Source: Glycomyces amatae (lineage in GTDB: Bacteria > Actinomycetota > Actinomycetes > Mycobacteriales > Micromonosporaceae). From it: 64,000 nucleotides of DNA. Location of the stretch: positions 1 through 64,000 of the forward strand of contig NZ_JAJLQZ010000025.1 of NCBI RefSeq assembly GCF_020991375.1. Reading direction: 5' to 3'. Below the pieces are notes generated by a model. The model was not told where the DNA came from and made no database searches. It was given only the letters and a program-made list of their open reading frames with translations. A program made the translations under genes and the position numbers. Below, in pieces: positions 16,005 through 23,353 of the stretch (position 1 is the first letter of the stretch; each line of letters opens with the position of its first letter).

Positions 16005-17660
16005 TCAGGCGAAACGCAGCCTCCCGGGGGTCTCGGTCGGCGCGGCCTTGGCGAGGAAGGCGCGGCGCTGGGCGTCGAAGCCGTGGCGGTCGTCGAAGAA
16101 GTCCCGGGCCATCTCGGCGAGCTCGAGGGTCTGGTAGTACGACAGGGGCTTGGCATCGGCGCGGCGGCGGGCCTTGGCGGCGTACATGCGCCCGCGGGTG
16201 ACCGGCTCGTTGTAGCCGATGGCGACGGCGCGGAGCCAGCGCTGGAACTCGTTCCAGTCGCGGGGGCCGACCGCGCCGATGAGGCCGATCTGGGCGGCGT
16301 GGGCGGCGGAGATCGGGAGGTTGTCGTTCAGGAGCCGGGCGGCGGTGTCCTCGCCGACGCGGTCGGCGACCGACCAGGTGTGCAGCTCCGAGCCGAAGAT
16401 GCCCATGTCGTAGTACGGGTTGAGGACGGTGCCGTCGCGGGCGACGGTGACGTCGGCGCAGAGGGCGGTCATGACGCCGCCGGCGCCGGCGTTCGCGGAG
16501 AACGCGGCGACGGTGAGCTGGTCGGCCTCGGCGATCGCCAGGCACAGCTCGTCGATGGCGTTGATGTTGTCCCAGGCCTCGGCGGCGGGGTCCTCCGCGG
16601 CGTCGATGACGCCGAGGTGGATGCCGTTGGAGAAGGCGTGCTCGGTGCCGGTGATGACGAGGATGCGGGTGTCCTCGGTGAGGGCCTTCTCGACCGCTCC
16701 GGTGAGGCGGCGGCACTGCTCGGTGTGCATGGCGCCGTTGTAGGAGCGGAGGGTGAGGTAGCCGATGTCGCCTTCGCGGCGGTAGGCGGTCTCGCTGATG
16801 GCCGCGGGCGCGGGCTTGAACGCGGCGTGGCGGGCGTCGAGGACCATGGCGGCCGGGAGCTTGGGGCCGCGCCGCTTCTCGAGGAGGGCGGCGTAGCCGA
16901 CCCAGAGGGTGCCGCGGCCGGTGGCGAAGGCGAGGGCCTCGCAGTCGCGGCCGACGATGGTGCCGGGTTCGGCACCGGTGTGCTCCTCGGTGGCGGCGGC
17001 GTCGAAGAGGCAGTAGGTGCGGCCGTTGATCTCGGCGGGGGCGCCGGGGGCGCCGTCGGCGGCGGCGATGCGCCGGGCCAGGTCGGTCGCTGGAGCGCGC
17101 CAGTCGAGGGCGAAGGCGGGGCGGCGCAGGAGCGGGAGCTCGCCGGTGCCGGGCACCGCGCGGGGCTGCCGGTCGACGGGCACGGGCCGCTCCCCGGCGG
17201 CGACCTTGCGGACGGTGGCCGCGACGCAGTCCATGGCGGCGTCGGCGACGCGGCTGTTGTAGAGGGCGCTCTTGGTGACGCCTTCGGGGACGTCGAAGGT
17301 GAAGGAGGCCCAGACCGGGCCCGCGTCCATCTCCTCGACCGCCGAGAGCGCGGTGACGCCCCAGCGGGGGCTCCGGCCGAGCAGGGCGTGGTCGAGGGAG
17401 GAGGGTCCGCGGTCGCCCACGGGGCCGGGGTGGACGATCACGGTCGTCCAGCGACGCCAGACCTCTTCGGGGACCCGGTGCTTCAGGAACGGGCACAGGA
17501 TGAGGTCGGGGTCGATCCGCTCGACCGCGGCGGTCATCGACTCCGGCGTCGGGTGGGCCGGGGCCAGTTCCACGCCGACGTCGTGCCCCTGCTCTCGCAG
17601 GGTGCACCACACGCGCTGGGTGAGACCGTTGAAAGCGGACGCAAGCAGCAGGATCTTCAA
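16005..17660 (-). CDS. hypX: Hydrogenase maturation protein HypX/HoxX
   Basis: A 551-residue two-domain protein. The N-terminal half resembles formyl-transferases (LLLASAFNGLTQRVW; VIVHPGPVGDRGPSSLDHAL with the catalytic HxGxxGDRG segment). The C-terminal half is an enoyl-CoA hydratase fold (RSYNGAMHTEQCRRL; AFSNGIHLGVID; NAGAGGVMTALCADV; NPYYDMGIFGSELHTW). In characterised members the protein makes CO from a formyl donor for the active site of oxygen-tolerant NiFe hydrogenases. The TTG at 17660 is chosen because TGGAG lies 5 bases before it and MKILLLASAF is the family start; a longer frame upstream has no support. No hydrogenase genes are in the window. Confidence 0.87.
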   Translation of the reverse strand: MKILLLASAFNGLTQRVWCTLREQGHDVGVELAPAHPTPESMTAAVERIDPDLILCPFLKHRVPEEVWRRWTTVIVHPGPVGDRGPSSLDHALLGRSPRWGVTALSAVEEMDAGPVWASFTFDVPEGVTKSALYNSRVADAAMDCVAATVRKVAAGERPVPVDRQPRAVPGTGELPLLRRPAFALDWRAPATDLARRIAAADGAPGAPAEINGRTYCLFDAAATEEHTGAEPGTIVGRDCEALAFATGRGTLWVGYAALLEKRRGPKLPAAMVLDARHAAFKPAPAAISETAYRREGDIGYLTLRSYNGAMHTEQCRRLTGAVEKALTEDTRILVITGTEHAFSNGIHLGVIDAAEDPAAEAWDNINAIDELCLAIAEADQLTVAAFSANAGAGGVMTALCADVTVARDGTVLNPYYDMGIFGSELHTWSVADRVGEDTAARLLNDNLPISAAHAAQIGLIGAVGPRDWNEFQRWLRAVAIGYNEPVTRGRMYAAKARRRADAKPLSYYQTLELAEMARDFFDDRHGFDAQRRAFLAKAAPTETPGRLRFA

Positions 17661-17730
17661 TTCGACTCCAGGAGGATGGGGAGTCGGCCACGCTCTGTCA
17701 CAGCGTACCGATACTCGGCATTTCGCACAA

Positions 17731-18972
17731 TCAGCGCGTGCAGTGTATGCCGAGCAATCCTCCGATCGTGTCGCGGGCGAGGGCGGAAGCTGAGGGATCC
17801 TCCCCACCTGCGGCAAGAGTCGCGTTCGCCCACTCATCGACCGCCGCGAGGGCCCCGGCGGTGTCGAGGTCGTCGGCGAGGCGCTCGCGCACGGCGGTGA
17901 GCATCGCCCCGGCCGGGACGGCCAGCTCGCGGGAGACGGCCTCGCGCCAGCGGCCCAGGCGCAGCTCGGCCTCGGCCAGCGCGGTCGCGCTCCACTGCCG
18001 GTCGGAGCGGTAGTGGTCGGCGAGCAGGGCCAGGCGCACCGCGGCGGGGTCGACGCCCTCGGCGCGGAGCTTGGAGACGAACACGAGGTTGCCGAGGGAC
18101 TTGGACATCTTCTCGCCGTCCAGGCCGATCATGCCGGTGTGGACGTAGGCGCGGGCGAAGGGGCGCTCGCCGGTGAGGGACTGGGCGTGCGCGGCGGACA
18201 TCTCGTGGTGGGGGTAGATGAGGTCGTTGCCCCCGCCCTGGACGTCGATGCGGGCGCCGAGGTGGTCGAGGGCGATGCAGGCGCACTCGATGTGCCAGCC
18301 GGGGCGGCCGGGGCCGACCTCGCTGGGCCAGGAGGGCTCCCCGTCGCGGGGGGCGTTCCACAGGATCGGGTCGAGCGGGTCGCGCTTGCCGTCGCGGTCG
18401 GGGTCGCCGCCGCGCTCGCGGGCGAACGCGAGCATGGTGTCGCGGTCGTAGTTCGACTCGCCGCCGAAGTCGGCGTCGGCCGCGACGGCGTAGTAGACGT
18501 CGCCGCTCTCGTGGCGGTAGGCCGCGCCCTTCTCGAGCAGGTCGGCGACGGCCCGGCCGACGGAGGGGATCGACTCGACGGCGCCGATGAAGTGGCGGGG
18601 CGGGAGGACCTGGAGGGCCTCCATGTCCTCGCGGTAGAGGGCGGTCTCGCGCAGGCCCAGGACCTGCCAGTCGGTGCCGTCGCGCTCGGCGCGCTCGAAG
18701 AGCGGCTCGTCGACGTCGGTGACGTTCTGGGCGTAGTGGACGTCGAGCCCCTGGTCGAGCCAGTAGCGGTGGACCAGGTCGAAGGTGATCATGGTCGCGG
18801 CGTGGCCCAGGTGCGTCGCGTCGTAGGGAGTGATGCCGCACACGTACATCGAGGCGCGCTCGGCGCCGGGCTTGACCGTCTCGCGCGGCGCGCCCGAGGC
18901 GGTGTCGTGCAGGCGCAGGGCCGGTCCGTGGCCGGGCAGGGCGGGTACGGGCGGTGAGCTCCAGGAATCCAT
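17731..18972 (-). CDS. mshC: Cysteine--1-D-myo-inosityl 2-amino-2-deoxy-alpha-D-glucopyranoside ligase
   Basis: A 413-residue class I aminoacyl-tRNA-synthetase-like ligase that joins cysteine to glucosaminyl-inositol in mycothiol synthesis. [19 protein letters not shown] carries the zinc cysteine and the HIGH-like motif; [14 protein letters not shown] carries [18 protein letters not shown] holds further zinc ligands. The start at 18972 ([10 protein letters not shown]) matches the family, in which the N-terminus begins MxSWxxPxVPxLPG. This gene alone marks the source as an actinobacterium with mycothiol. It is divergent from an aldo/keto reductase. Confidence 0.94.
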   Translation of the reverse strand: MDSWSSPPVPALPGHGPALRLHDTASGAPRETVKPGAERASMYVCGITPYDATHLGHAATMITFDLVHRYWLDQGLDVHYAQNVTDVDEPLFERAERDGTDWQVLGLRETALYREDMEALQVLPPRHFIGAVESIPSVGRAVADLLEKGAAYRHESGDVYYAVAADADFGGESNYDRDTMLAFARERGGDPDRDGKRDPLDPILWNAPRDGEPSWPSEVGPGRPGWHIECACIALDHLGARIDVQGGGNDLIYPHHEMSAAHAQSLTGERPFARAYVHTGMIGLDGEKMSKSLGNLVFVSKLRAEGVDPAAVRLALLADHYRSDRQWSATALAEAELRLGRWREAVSRELAVPAGAMLTAVRERLADDLDTAGALAAVDEWANATLAAGGEDPSASALARDTIGGLLGIHCTR

Positions 18973-19058
18973 GCCCGCGATCGTATTCCGAACACCGGCC
19001 GTCCGGCCAGTGGCGACCGGTCCGGCCCGTCCGCTCAAGCGCACCTGAGGCTTTCACG

Positions 19059-19071
19059 CGAACGTTGTTCG
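19059..19071. promoter_or_regulatory. Palindrome in the mshC/aldo-keto reductase divergent region
   Basis: CGAACGTTGTTCG is a perfect inverted repeat (5-bp arms, 3-bp spacer) 18 bases before the ATG of the reductase. TAACTT at 19075-19080 is a possible -10 element 8 bases before that ATG. Role unproved. Confidence 0.3.
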
Positions 19072-19088
19072 ATGTAACTTCAGTGACC

Positions 19089-20063
19089 ATGGAACGCCGA
19101 CCACTTGGACGCAGCGGCATCGAAGTCTCCTCGTTGGGCCTGGGGACGATGACGTGGACCACCGACGAGGCCGGCCTCGAGGACGCGGCCGCCCAGCTGC
19201 AGACCTTCGTAGAGGCCGGCGGCACGCTCGTGGACACCGCCGACGTGTTCGGGCAGGGCGCGGCCGAGGCGGTGATCGGGCAGCTCATGGGCAAGGTCGT
19301 GGCGCGCTCGGAGCTGCACATCGCCACGAAGGCCGGAGTGCGCACGGACGGGGCGCCGCGCAAGCGGGACACGTCGCGCGGGTGGCTCATGCGGTCCCTG
19401 GAAGGGTCCCTGCGGCGCCTGGGGACCGACTACATCGACTTGTGGATCCTGCACGTGTACGACCCGGACACGCCGCTGGAGGAGACGATGTCGGTGCTCG
19501 ACGCGGCCGTCTCGAGCGGCAAGGTCCGCTATGTCGGGCTGTCCAACCACACCGGTTGGCAGACGGCGCGGGCGTTCGCGTGGCAGTCGGCGTGGCCGGG
19601 CCGGACCCCGATCTCGGCGAGCCAGGTCGAGTACTCGCTGCTCCAGCGGGGCGTCGAGCGGGAGGTGCTGCCGGCGTGCCTGGCGCTGGAGATGGGCGTG
19701 CTGGCGTGGTCGCCGCTGGGCCGGGGGGTGCTGACGGGCAAGTACCGGTTCGGGCGCCCGGCCGACTCGCGGGCGGTCTCGTCGCAGTGGTCGCGGTTCG
19801 CCGGGGTGTACCTGGACGAGCGCTCGGCCGGGATCGTGGAGGCGTGCGCGACGGCGGCCGAGGGGCTGGGGGTGAGCCCGCTGGAGGTCGCGCTAGCGTG
19901 GGTGCGGGACCAGCCGGGCGTCGCCTCGGCGATCGTGGGAGCGCGGAACTCGACGCAGCTGCGGGCCTCGCTCGCGGCCGAGCAGCTGTTCCTGCCGCCG
20001 GAGATCCGGCTGGCGCTCGACGACGTGTCGGCGCCGACCGTGGGGTACCCGGAGAGCTACTGA
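19089..20063 (+). CDS. Aldo/keto reductase with altered active site
   Basis: A 324-residue (beta/alpha)8 barrel NADPH-dependent reductase by family. Of the catalytic tetrad, D49 (VDTAD), K81 (IATKAG) and H122 (LWILHVYDPDTPLEE) are present, but the tyrosine expected in DTADVYG is F54 in DTADVFGQG. The C-terminal cofactor segment SAIVGARNSTQLRASL is intact. Loss of the proton-donating tyrosine would be expected to impair carbonyl reduction. The ATG at 19089 has no Shine-Dalgarno; TAACTT 8 bases before it could give a leaderless transcript. It is divergent from mshC. Confidence 0.87.
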   Translation: MERRPLGRSGIEVSSLGLGTMTWTTDEAGLEDAAAQLQTFVEAGGTLVDTADVFGQGAAEAVIGQLMGKVVARSELHIATKAGVRTDGAPRKRDTSRGWLMRSLEGSLRRLGTDYIDLWILHVYDPDTPLEETMSVLDAAVSSGKVRYVGLSNHTGWQTARAFAWQSAWPGRTPISASQVEYSLLQRGVEREVLPACLALEMGVLAWSPLGRGVLTGKYRFGRPADSRAVSSQWSRFAGVYLDERSAGIVEACATAAEGLGVSPLEVALAWVRDQPGVASAIVGARNSTQLRASLAAEQLFLPPEIRLALDDVSAPTVGYPESY

Positions 20064-20089
20064 GCCGCGGGCGGTCGCCCGCCCGCGGC
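20064..20089. terminator. Terminator hairpin between convergent genes
   Basis: A perfect 11-bp stem GCCGCGGGCGG/CCGCCCGCGGC with a TCGC loop, directly after the stop codon of the aldo/keto reductase and 8 bases from the end of the convergent VOC gene. Confidence 0.75.
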
Positions 20090-20097
20090 CGCGGCGG

Positions 20098-20592
20098 CTA
20101 CTCCTGGGCCATGGAGGCCATCCACTCGTCGACGCGGCGCTCGCCCTCTTCGCGGGAGACGTCCTCGACGCGGGTCATGATCGACCAGCGGCGCCCGAAC
20201 GGGTCGGCGATCGAGGCGTACCGGTCGCCGGTGAGGAACACCGAGGGCTCCTCGCGGACGCGTGCGCCCGCCTCGACGGCCTTGGCGTAGACGGCGTCGC
20301 AGTCCTCGACGTAGAGGGTGAAGGACGCGGTGATGTTCTCGGGGTCGGGCTCGGCCATGCCGAACGCGGGGTTGGCGTCGCCGAGCTGGATGATCGAGTT
20401 CCCGATGAGGACCTCGGCGTGCGCGACCGTGCCGTCGGGCATGTCGTTGCGGGAGAGGACCTTCGCGCCGTAGACCTCGGCGTACCAGTCGAGGGCCTTC
20501 GCCGCGTCCTTGACGACGATGAACGGCGTGATGGAGTGGTAGCCGTCCGGGATCGGGTTCACCTTGCTGCTGCTGGTCTGCTCAGTGCTCAT
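20098..20592 (-). CDS. VOC-family protein (glyoxalase/PhnB-like)
   Basis: A 164-residue protein of the vicinal oxygen chelate fold: two beta-alpha-beta3 modules (ITPFIVVKDAAKALDWYAEV; ASFTLYVEDCDAVYAKAVEAG) and the C-terminal ASIADPFGRRWSIMTRVEDV typical of PhnB-like members. Such proteins are often called dehydratases or resistance proteins without a known reaction. The ATG at 20592 is chosen because MSTEQTSSSK precedes the first strand at the usual distance. It is divergent from the AraC-type regulator. Confidence 0.82.
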   Translation of the reverse strand: MSTEQTSSSKVNPIPDGYHSITPFIVVKDAAKALDWYAEVYGAKVLSRNDMPDGTVAHAEVLIGNSIIQLGDANPAFGMAEPDPENITASFTLYVEDCDAVYAKAVEAGARVREEPSVFLTGDRYASIADPFGRRWSIMTRVEDVSREEGERRVDEWMASMAQE

Positions 20593-20665
20593 GGGGCCAG
20601 TCTGGTCGAGGGGCCGGGGCGCCGCTTGTAAAAAAACGACGCACCCCGGGGATAGCATCCGAGGC

Positions 20666-21502
20666 GTGAACGGACCTACCGCCAGCGACAAGGGGATACT
20701 GCGGCCGCAGGAGGCGGTGCGCTTCATCGACCTGCGGCGGTACCCGCAGACGGGCCCGCTCGGGCGGTACGTGGAGCGGTACTGGTCGGTCCGGTGGGAC
20801 CTGCCGGAGGGGGCCTCGTACGAGTCGGTGGTGATCCCCCATCCGTGCGTGAACCTCAGTTTCATGCCGGTGATCGGCGCCGAGCTGCACGGGCCGGGGG
20901 TCGCGGTCTCGCGGCACCCGCTCACCGGTGCGGGCCGGGTGTTCGGGGCGAAGTTCCGCCCCGGCGGGTTCACCGCGTTCAGCGGGGTCGAGGCGGCGGC
21001 GCTCGCGGACTGGTCGGCGGGCGCGGCGAACCTCCTCGGCCCCGAGGCCGACGAGCTCAACGCGATCGTCATGAACGGGACCGACGAGGCGGCCGTGCGG
21101 GTGGTCTCCCGGTTCCTGGAGGAGCGGCTGCCGGAGGGGTCCGACCCGCGCTACGGGCGGCTGCTGGAGGTCGTGGCGGCGATGCTGGAGGACCGCGGCG
21201 TCACCAGGGTGGACCAGGTGGCCGCACGGTTCTTCATGTCCCCCAAGACGTTGCAACGGTTGTTCCAGGACTACGTGGGCCTGGGGCCGAAGGCGCTGAT
21301 CCGCCGCTACCGGCTCCACGACGCGGCCGACCGCCTCGCCGAGGACCCCGGGGCGGACCTGGCCCGGCTCGCCGCCGAGCTCGGATGGTCGGACCAGGCC
21401 CACTTCACGCACGACTTCAAGGACGTCATCGGGTTCCCCCCGGCCGAGTACGCCGCCCAGTGCGCCTCGGCCGGAAGGGAGCTCGTCATCGCTCGCCGGT
21501 GA
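20666..21502 (+). CDS. AraC-family regulator with DUF6597-like N-domain
   Basis: A 278-residue regulator. The N-terminal domain (RYVERYWSVRWDLPEGASYE, then VIPHPCVNLSF) is the DUF6597-like sensor seen in actinobacterial AraC proteins next to VOC or DinB genes. The C-terminal double helix-turn-helix (VDQVAARFFMSPKTLQRLF; LAAELGWSDQAHFTHDFKDV; IGFPPAEY) is intact. The GTG at 20666 follows GAGG closely. Divergent from the VOC gene, its likely target. Its 3' end overlaps the end of the convergent ABC-F gene by 17 bases. Confidence 0.86.
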   Translation: MNGPTASDKGILRPQEAVRFIDLRRYPQTGPLGRYVERYWSVRWDLPEGASYESVVIPHPCVNLSFMPVIGAELHGPGVAVSRHPLTGAGRVFGAKFRPGGFTAFSGVEAAALADWSAGAANLLGPEADELNAIVMNGTDEAAVRVVSRFLEERLPEGSDPRYGRLLEVVAAMLEDRGVTRVDQVAARFFMSPKTLQRLFQDYVGLGPKALIRRYRLHDAADRLAEDPGADLARLAAELGWSDQAHFTHDFKDVIGFPPAEYAAQCASAGRELVIARR

Positions 21503-23108
21503 CGGACCCGGCGTCCATCTCCAGGCGCCGGCCCTGGAACGACGCGCGCAGCCGGCGGTCGTGGCTGACCAGGACCACCGTGCCGGTGTAGGAGGCCAAG
21601 GCCTCCTGGAGCTCCTCGGCGAGCACCGGCGAGAGGTGGTTGGTCGGCTCGTCCAGCAGCAGCACGTCCACCGGGCGGGTCACCAGGCGGGCCAGTTCGA
21701 GCCGGCGGCGCTGCCCGGTCGAGAGGGCCGCCACGGGCTTCCCGAACTGGTCGGGTTCGAACAGCCCCAGCCGCAGGAGCGCTTCGGCGTGCTCCTCGAT
21801 CGTGCCGACGCGCCCGGCCGCGAAGACCCGCAGCACCGACTGGCGCCCCGAGCCGGGGCCGGACAGCTGGCGCAGGTGGCCCACGGCGCCGGTGCGCTCG
21901 GCCGTGCCCTCGTCGGGGGCGAGCTCGCCGGCGAGGACCCGCATGAGCGTGGTCTTGCCCGCGCCGTTCGGCCCGGTGATCAGGACGCGCTCGCCGTGGG
22001 CGACCTCCAGGTCGCCGACCTTGAGGCGGTCGCCGACACGGACGCCGCGCAGCCGCAGGGCCGGGGCCTGCGTGTCCGCTCCCGTGGTGGTGAGGCCGGA
22101 CTCGAAGCGCATCGGCTCGGGCGGCGGGGCGACCGGGGCCGCCTGGAGCCGTTCGAGTTGCTGCTTGGCGATCTTGATGCGGCTGGACGCGCCGTGGTTG
22201 CGGCTGCGCTGCCGGAACGCGCCGGTGGACATGTTGGCCATCGGGAGCTTGCGCGGAATCGCGTCCATGCGGCCCGCGTTGTGCTCGACGATGCCCTCCT
22301 GGCGCTGGACCTCGGCGGTCCACCGCTCGTACGCGGCCTGGGCCTGCTGGCGCTCGACCGCCTTCGCGGTGAGGTAGCCGGCGTAGCCGTCGCCGTAGCG
22401 GCGGACGCCGCGGCCCTCGACCTCGACCATGGCGGTGGTGACGGCCTCCAGGAAGGCGCGGTCGTGGGTGACGGCCACGACCGTGCCCTTCCAGTCGCGC
22501 AGCTGCGCCTCGAGCCAGGCCACCGCCGCGTCGTCGAGGTCGTTGGACGGCTCGTCGAGCAGCAGGAGCGCGGGCCGCGACGCGAGGGTCGCGGCCAGCA
22601 TCAGGCGCGAGCGCTCGCCGCCCGAGAGCGTCCCGAGGGCGCGCCCGCGGTCGAGCCCGGGCAGGCCGAGCGCGTTCAGGGCCAGGTCGACCCGCAGGTC
22701 CGCGTCCCAGCCCTCGCGGGCCTCGAAGCGGGCCATGAGGTCGGCGTAGGCCTCGGCGGCACCCGGCTCGTCGGCGAGGGCGCGTTCGGTCTCGCGCATG
22801 GCGGCCTCGATCTCGCGCAGGTCGGCGAGGGCGAGGTTGATCGCGTCGGCGACGGTGCGGTCCTCGGGCAGGTCGAGCTGCTGCGGCAGGTAGCCGACGC
22901 CGCCGGGGGCGATGACGGTGAGCTCGCCGTTGTCGGGCTCCTCGACGCGGGCGAGGAGCCTGAGCAGGGTGGACTTGCCGGAGCCGTTGTCGCCGATGAC
23001 GCCGAGCCGCTCGCCCGGTTTGACGGTGAAGCCGACCCGGTCGAGCACGAGGTGGTCGCCGTAGCGCTTGGTGATGTCCACAAGGGAGATATGGGAATGG
23101 CGGAGCAC
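21486..23108 (-). CDS. ABC-F ribosomal protection protein, antibiotic-resistance type
   Basis: A 540-residue soluble protein with two ABC ATPase domains and no membrane segment. NBD1 has GDNGSGKST, LSGGERSRL and LLLLDEPSNDLD; NBD2 has GPNGAGKTT, LSTGQRRRLELARL and LLLDEPTNHLS, with the charged linker between them (about residues 250-330: ERQQAQAAYERWTAEVQRQE) that reaches the ribosome in this family. Members displace macrolides, lincosamides or streptogramins from the ribosome. The GTG at 23108 follows TGGAGG with a 5-base spacer. Upstream lie a five-codon leader peptide and hairpins, which indicates drug-induced attenuation. The drug class is not fixed by the sequence; a housekeeping ABC-F is less likely given the leader. 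Confidence 0.85.
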   Translation of the reverse strand: MLRHSHISLVDITKRYGDHLVLDRVGFTVKPGERLGVIGDNGSGKSTLLRLLARVEEPDNGELTVIAPGGVGYLPQQLDLPEDRTVADAINLALADLREIEAAMRETERALADEPGAAEAYADLMARFEAREGWDADLRVDLALNALGLPGLDRGRALGTLSGGERSRLMLAATLASRPALLLLDEPSNDLDDAAVAWLEAQLRDWKGTVVAVTHDRAFLEAVTTAMVEVEGRGVRRYGDGYAGYLTAKAVERQQAQAAYERWTAEVQRQEGIVEHNAGRMDAIPRKLPMANMSTGAFRQRSRNHGASSRIKIAKQQLERLQAAPVAPPPEPMRFESGLTTTGADTQAPALRLRGVRVGDRLKVGDLEVAHGERVLITGPNGAGKTTLMRVLAGELAPDEGTAERTGAVGHLRQLSGPGSGRQSVLRVFAAGRVGTIEEHAEALLRLGLFEPDQFGKPVAALSTGQRRRLELARLVTRPVDVLLLDEPTNHLSPVLAEELQEALASYTGTVVLVSHDRRLRASFQGRRLEMDAGSVTGER

Positions 23109-23148
23109 TGGCGCCTCCAGAATGCAGTCGATGGCGGTGGAAGGTGAA

Positions 23149-23231
23149 GGCGCGCGGGAGCGAGGCGGAATGCCTCATGGAATGGGATGCGCGCCGTGCG
23201 GTCCTCGCGGAGCGGTGCTCGACGCGGGACC
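23149..23231 (-). promoter_or_regulatory. Candidate attenuator hairpins before the ABC-F gene
   Basis: Two structures lie between the leader peptide and the gene. Hairpin 1 (23200-23231) has stacked stems GGTCC/GGACC, CGCG/CGCG and GAGC/GCTC around an ACC loop and begins about 9 bases after the leader stop codon. Hairpin 2 (23149-23195) pairs GGCGCGC with GCGCGCC and encloses a small GAGGC/GCCTC hairpin (23162-23176). Neither ends in a clear U-run, so termination or translational masking are both possible. Confidence 0.5.
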
Positions 23232-23240
23232 TGACTGCTT

Positions 23241-23258
23241 CTAAAGGAAAATCAACAT
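23241..23258 (-). CDS. Leader peptide MLIFL upstream of the ABC-F gene
   Basis: ATG TTG ATT TTC CTT TAG encodes the five-residue peptide MLIFL. It closely resembles the leader peptide MYLIFM of the macrolide-inducible ABC-F gene msrD, which stalls ribosomes when erythromycin is bound. The ATG lies 8 bases after a TATGCT -10 element, so the transcript probably begins at or next to the start codon. The gene would then be leaderless and read by 70S ribosomes without a Shine-Dalgarno. Inferred role: sense the drug by stalling and refold the hairpins downstream. Confidence 0.6.
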   Translation of the reverse strand: MLIFL

Positions 23259-23266
23259 CGCGGAGA

Positions 23267-23296
23267 AGCATAAGCCCCTCCGGGACCGGTTGTCCA
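23267..23296 (-). promoter_or_regulatory. Promoter of the ABC-F leader transcript
   Basis: On the minus strand TGGACA (23296-23291) and TATGCT (23272-23267) are separated by 18 bases, a good match to a housekeeping sigma promoter. It sits between the upstream gene's terminator and the leader peptide. There is no AT-rich block before the -35 as WhiB7 promoters have. Confidence 0.55.
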
Positions 23297-23308
23297 GAGG
23301 GGCGCGGC

Positions 23309-23342
23309 CTCCGGGGCGGTGAGCGCGCTCACCGCCCCGGAG
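23309..23342 (-). terminator. Terminator of the M20 peptidase gene
   Basis: A perfect 34-bp palindrome (17-bp arms, CTCCGGGGCGGTGAGCG and its complement) lies 11 bases after the stop codon of the M20 gene and isolates it from the ABC-F leader. Confidence 0.8.
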
Positions 23343-23353
23343 CCGCCCGGACG

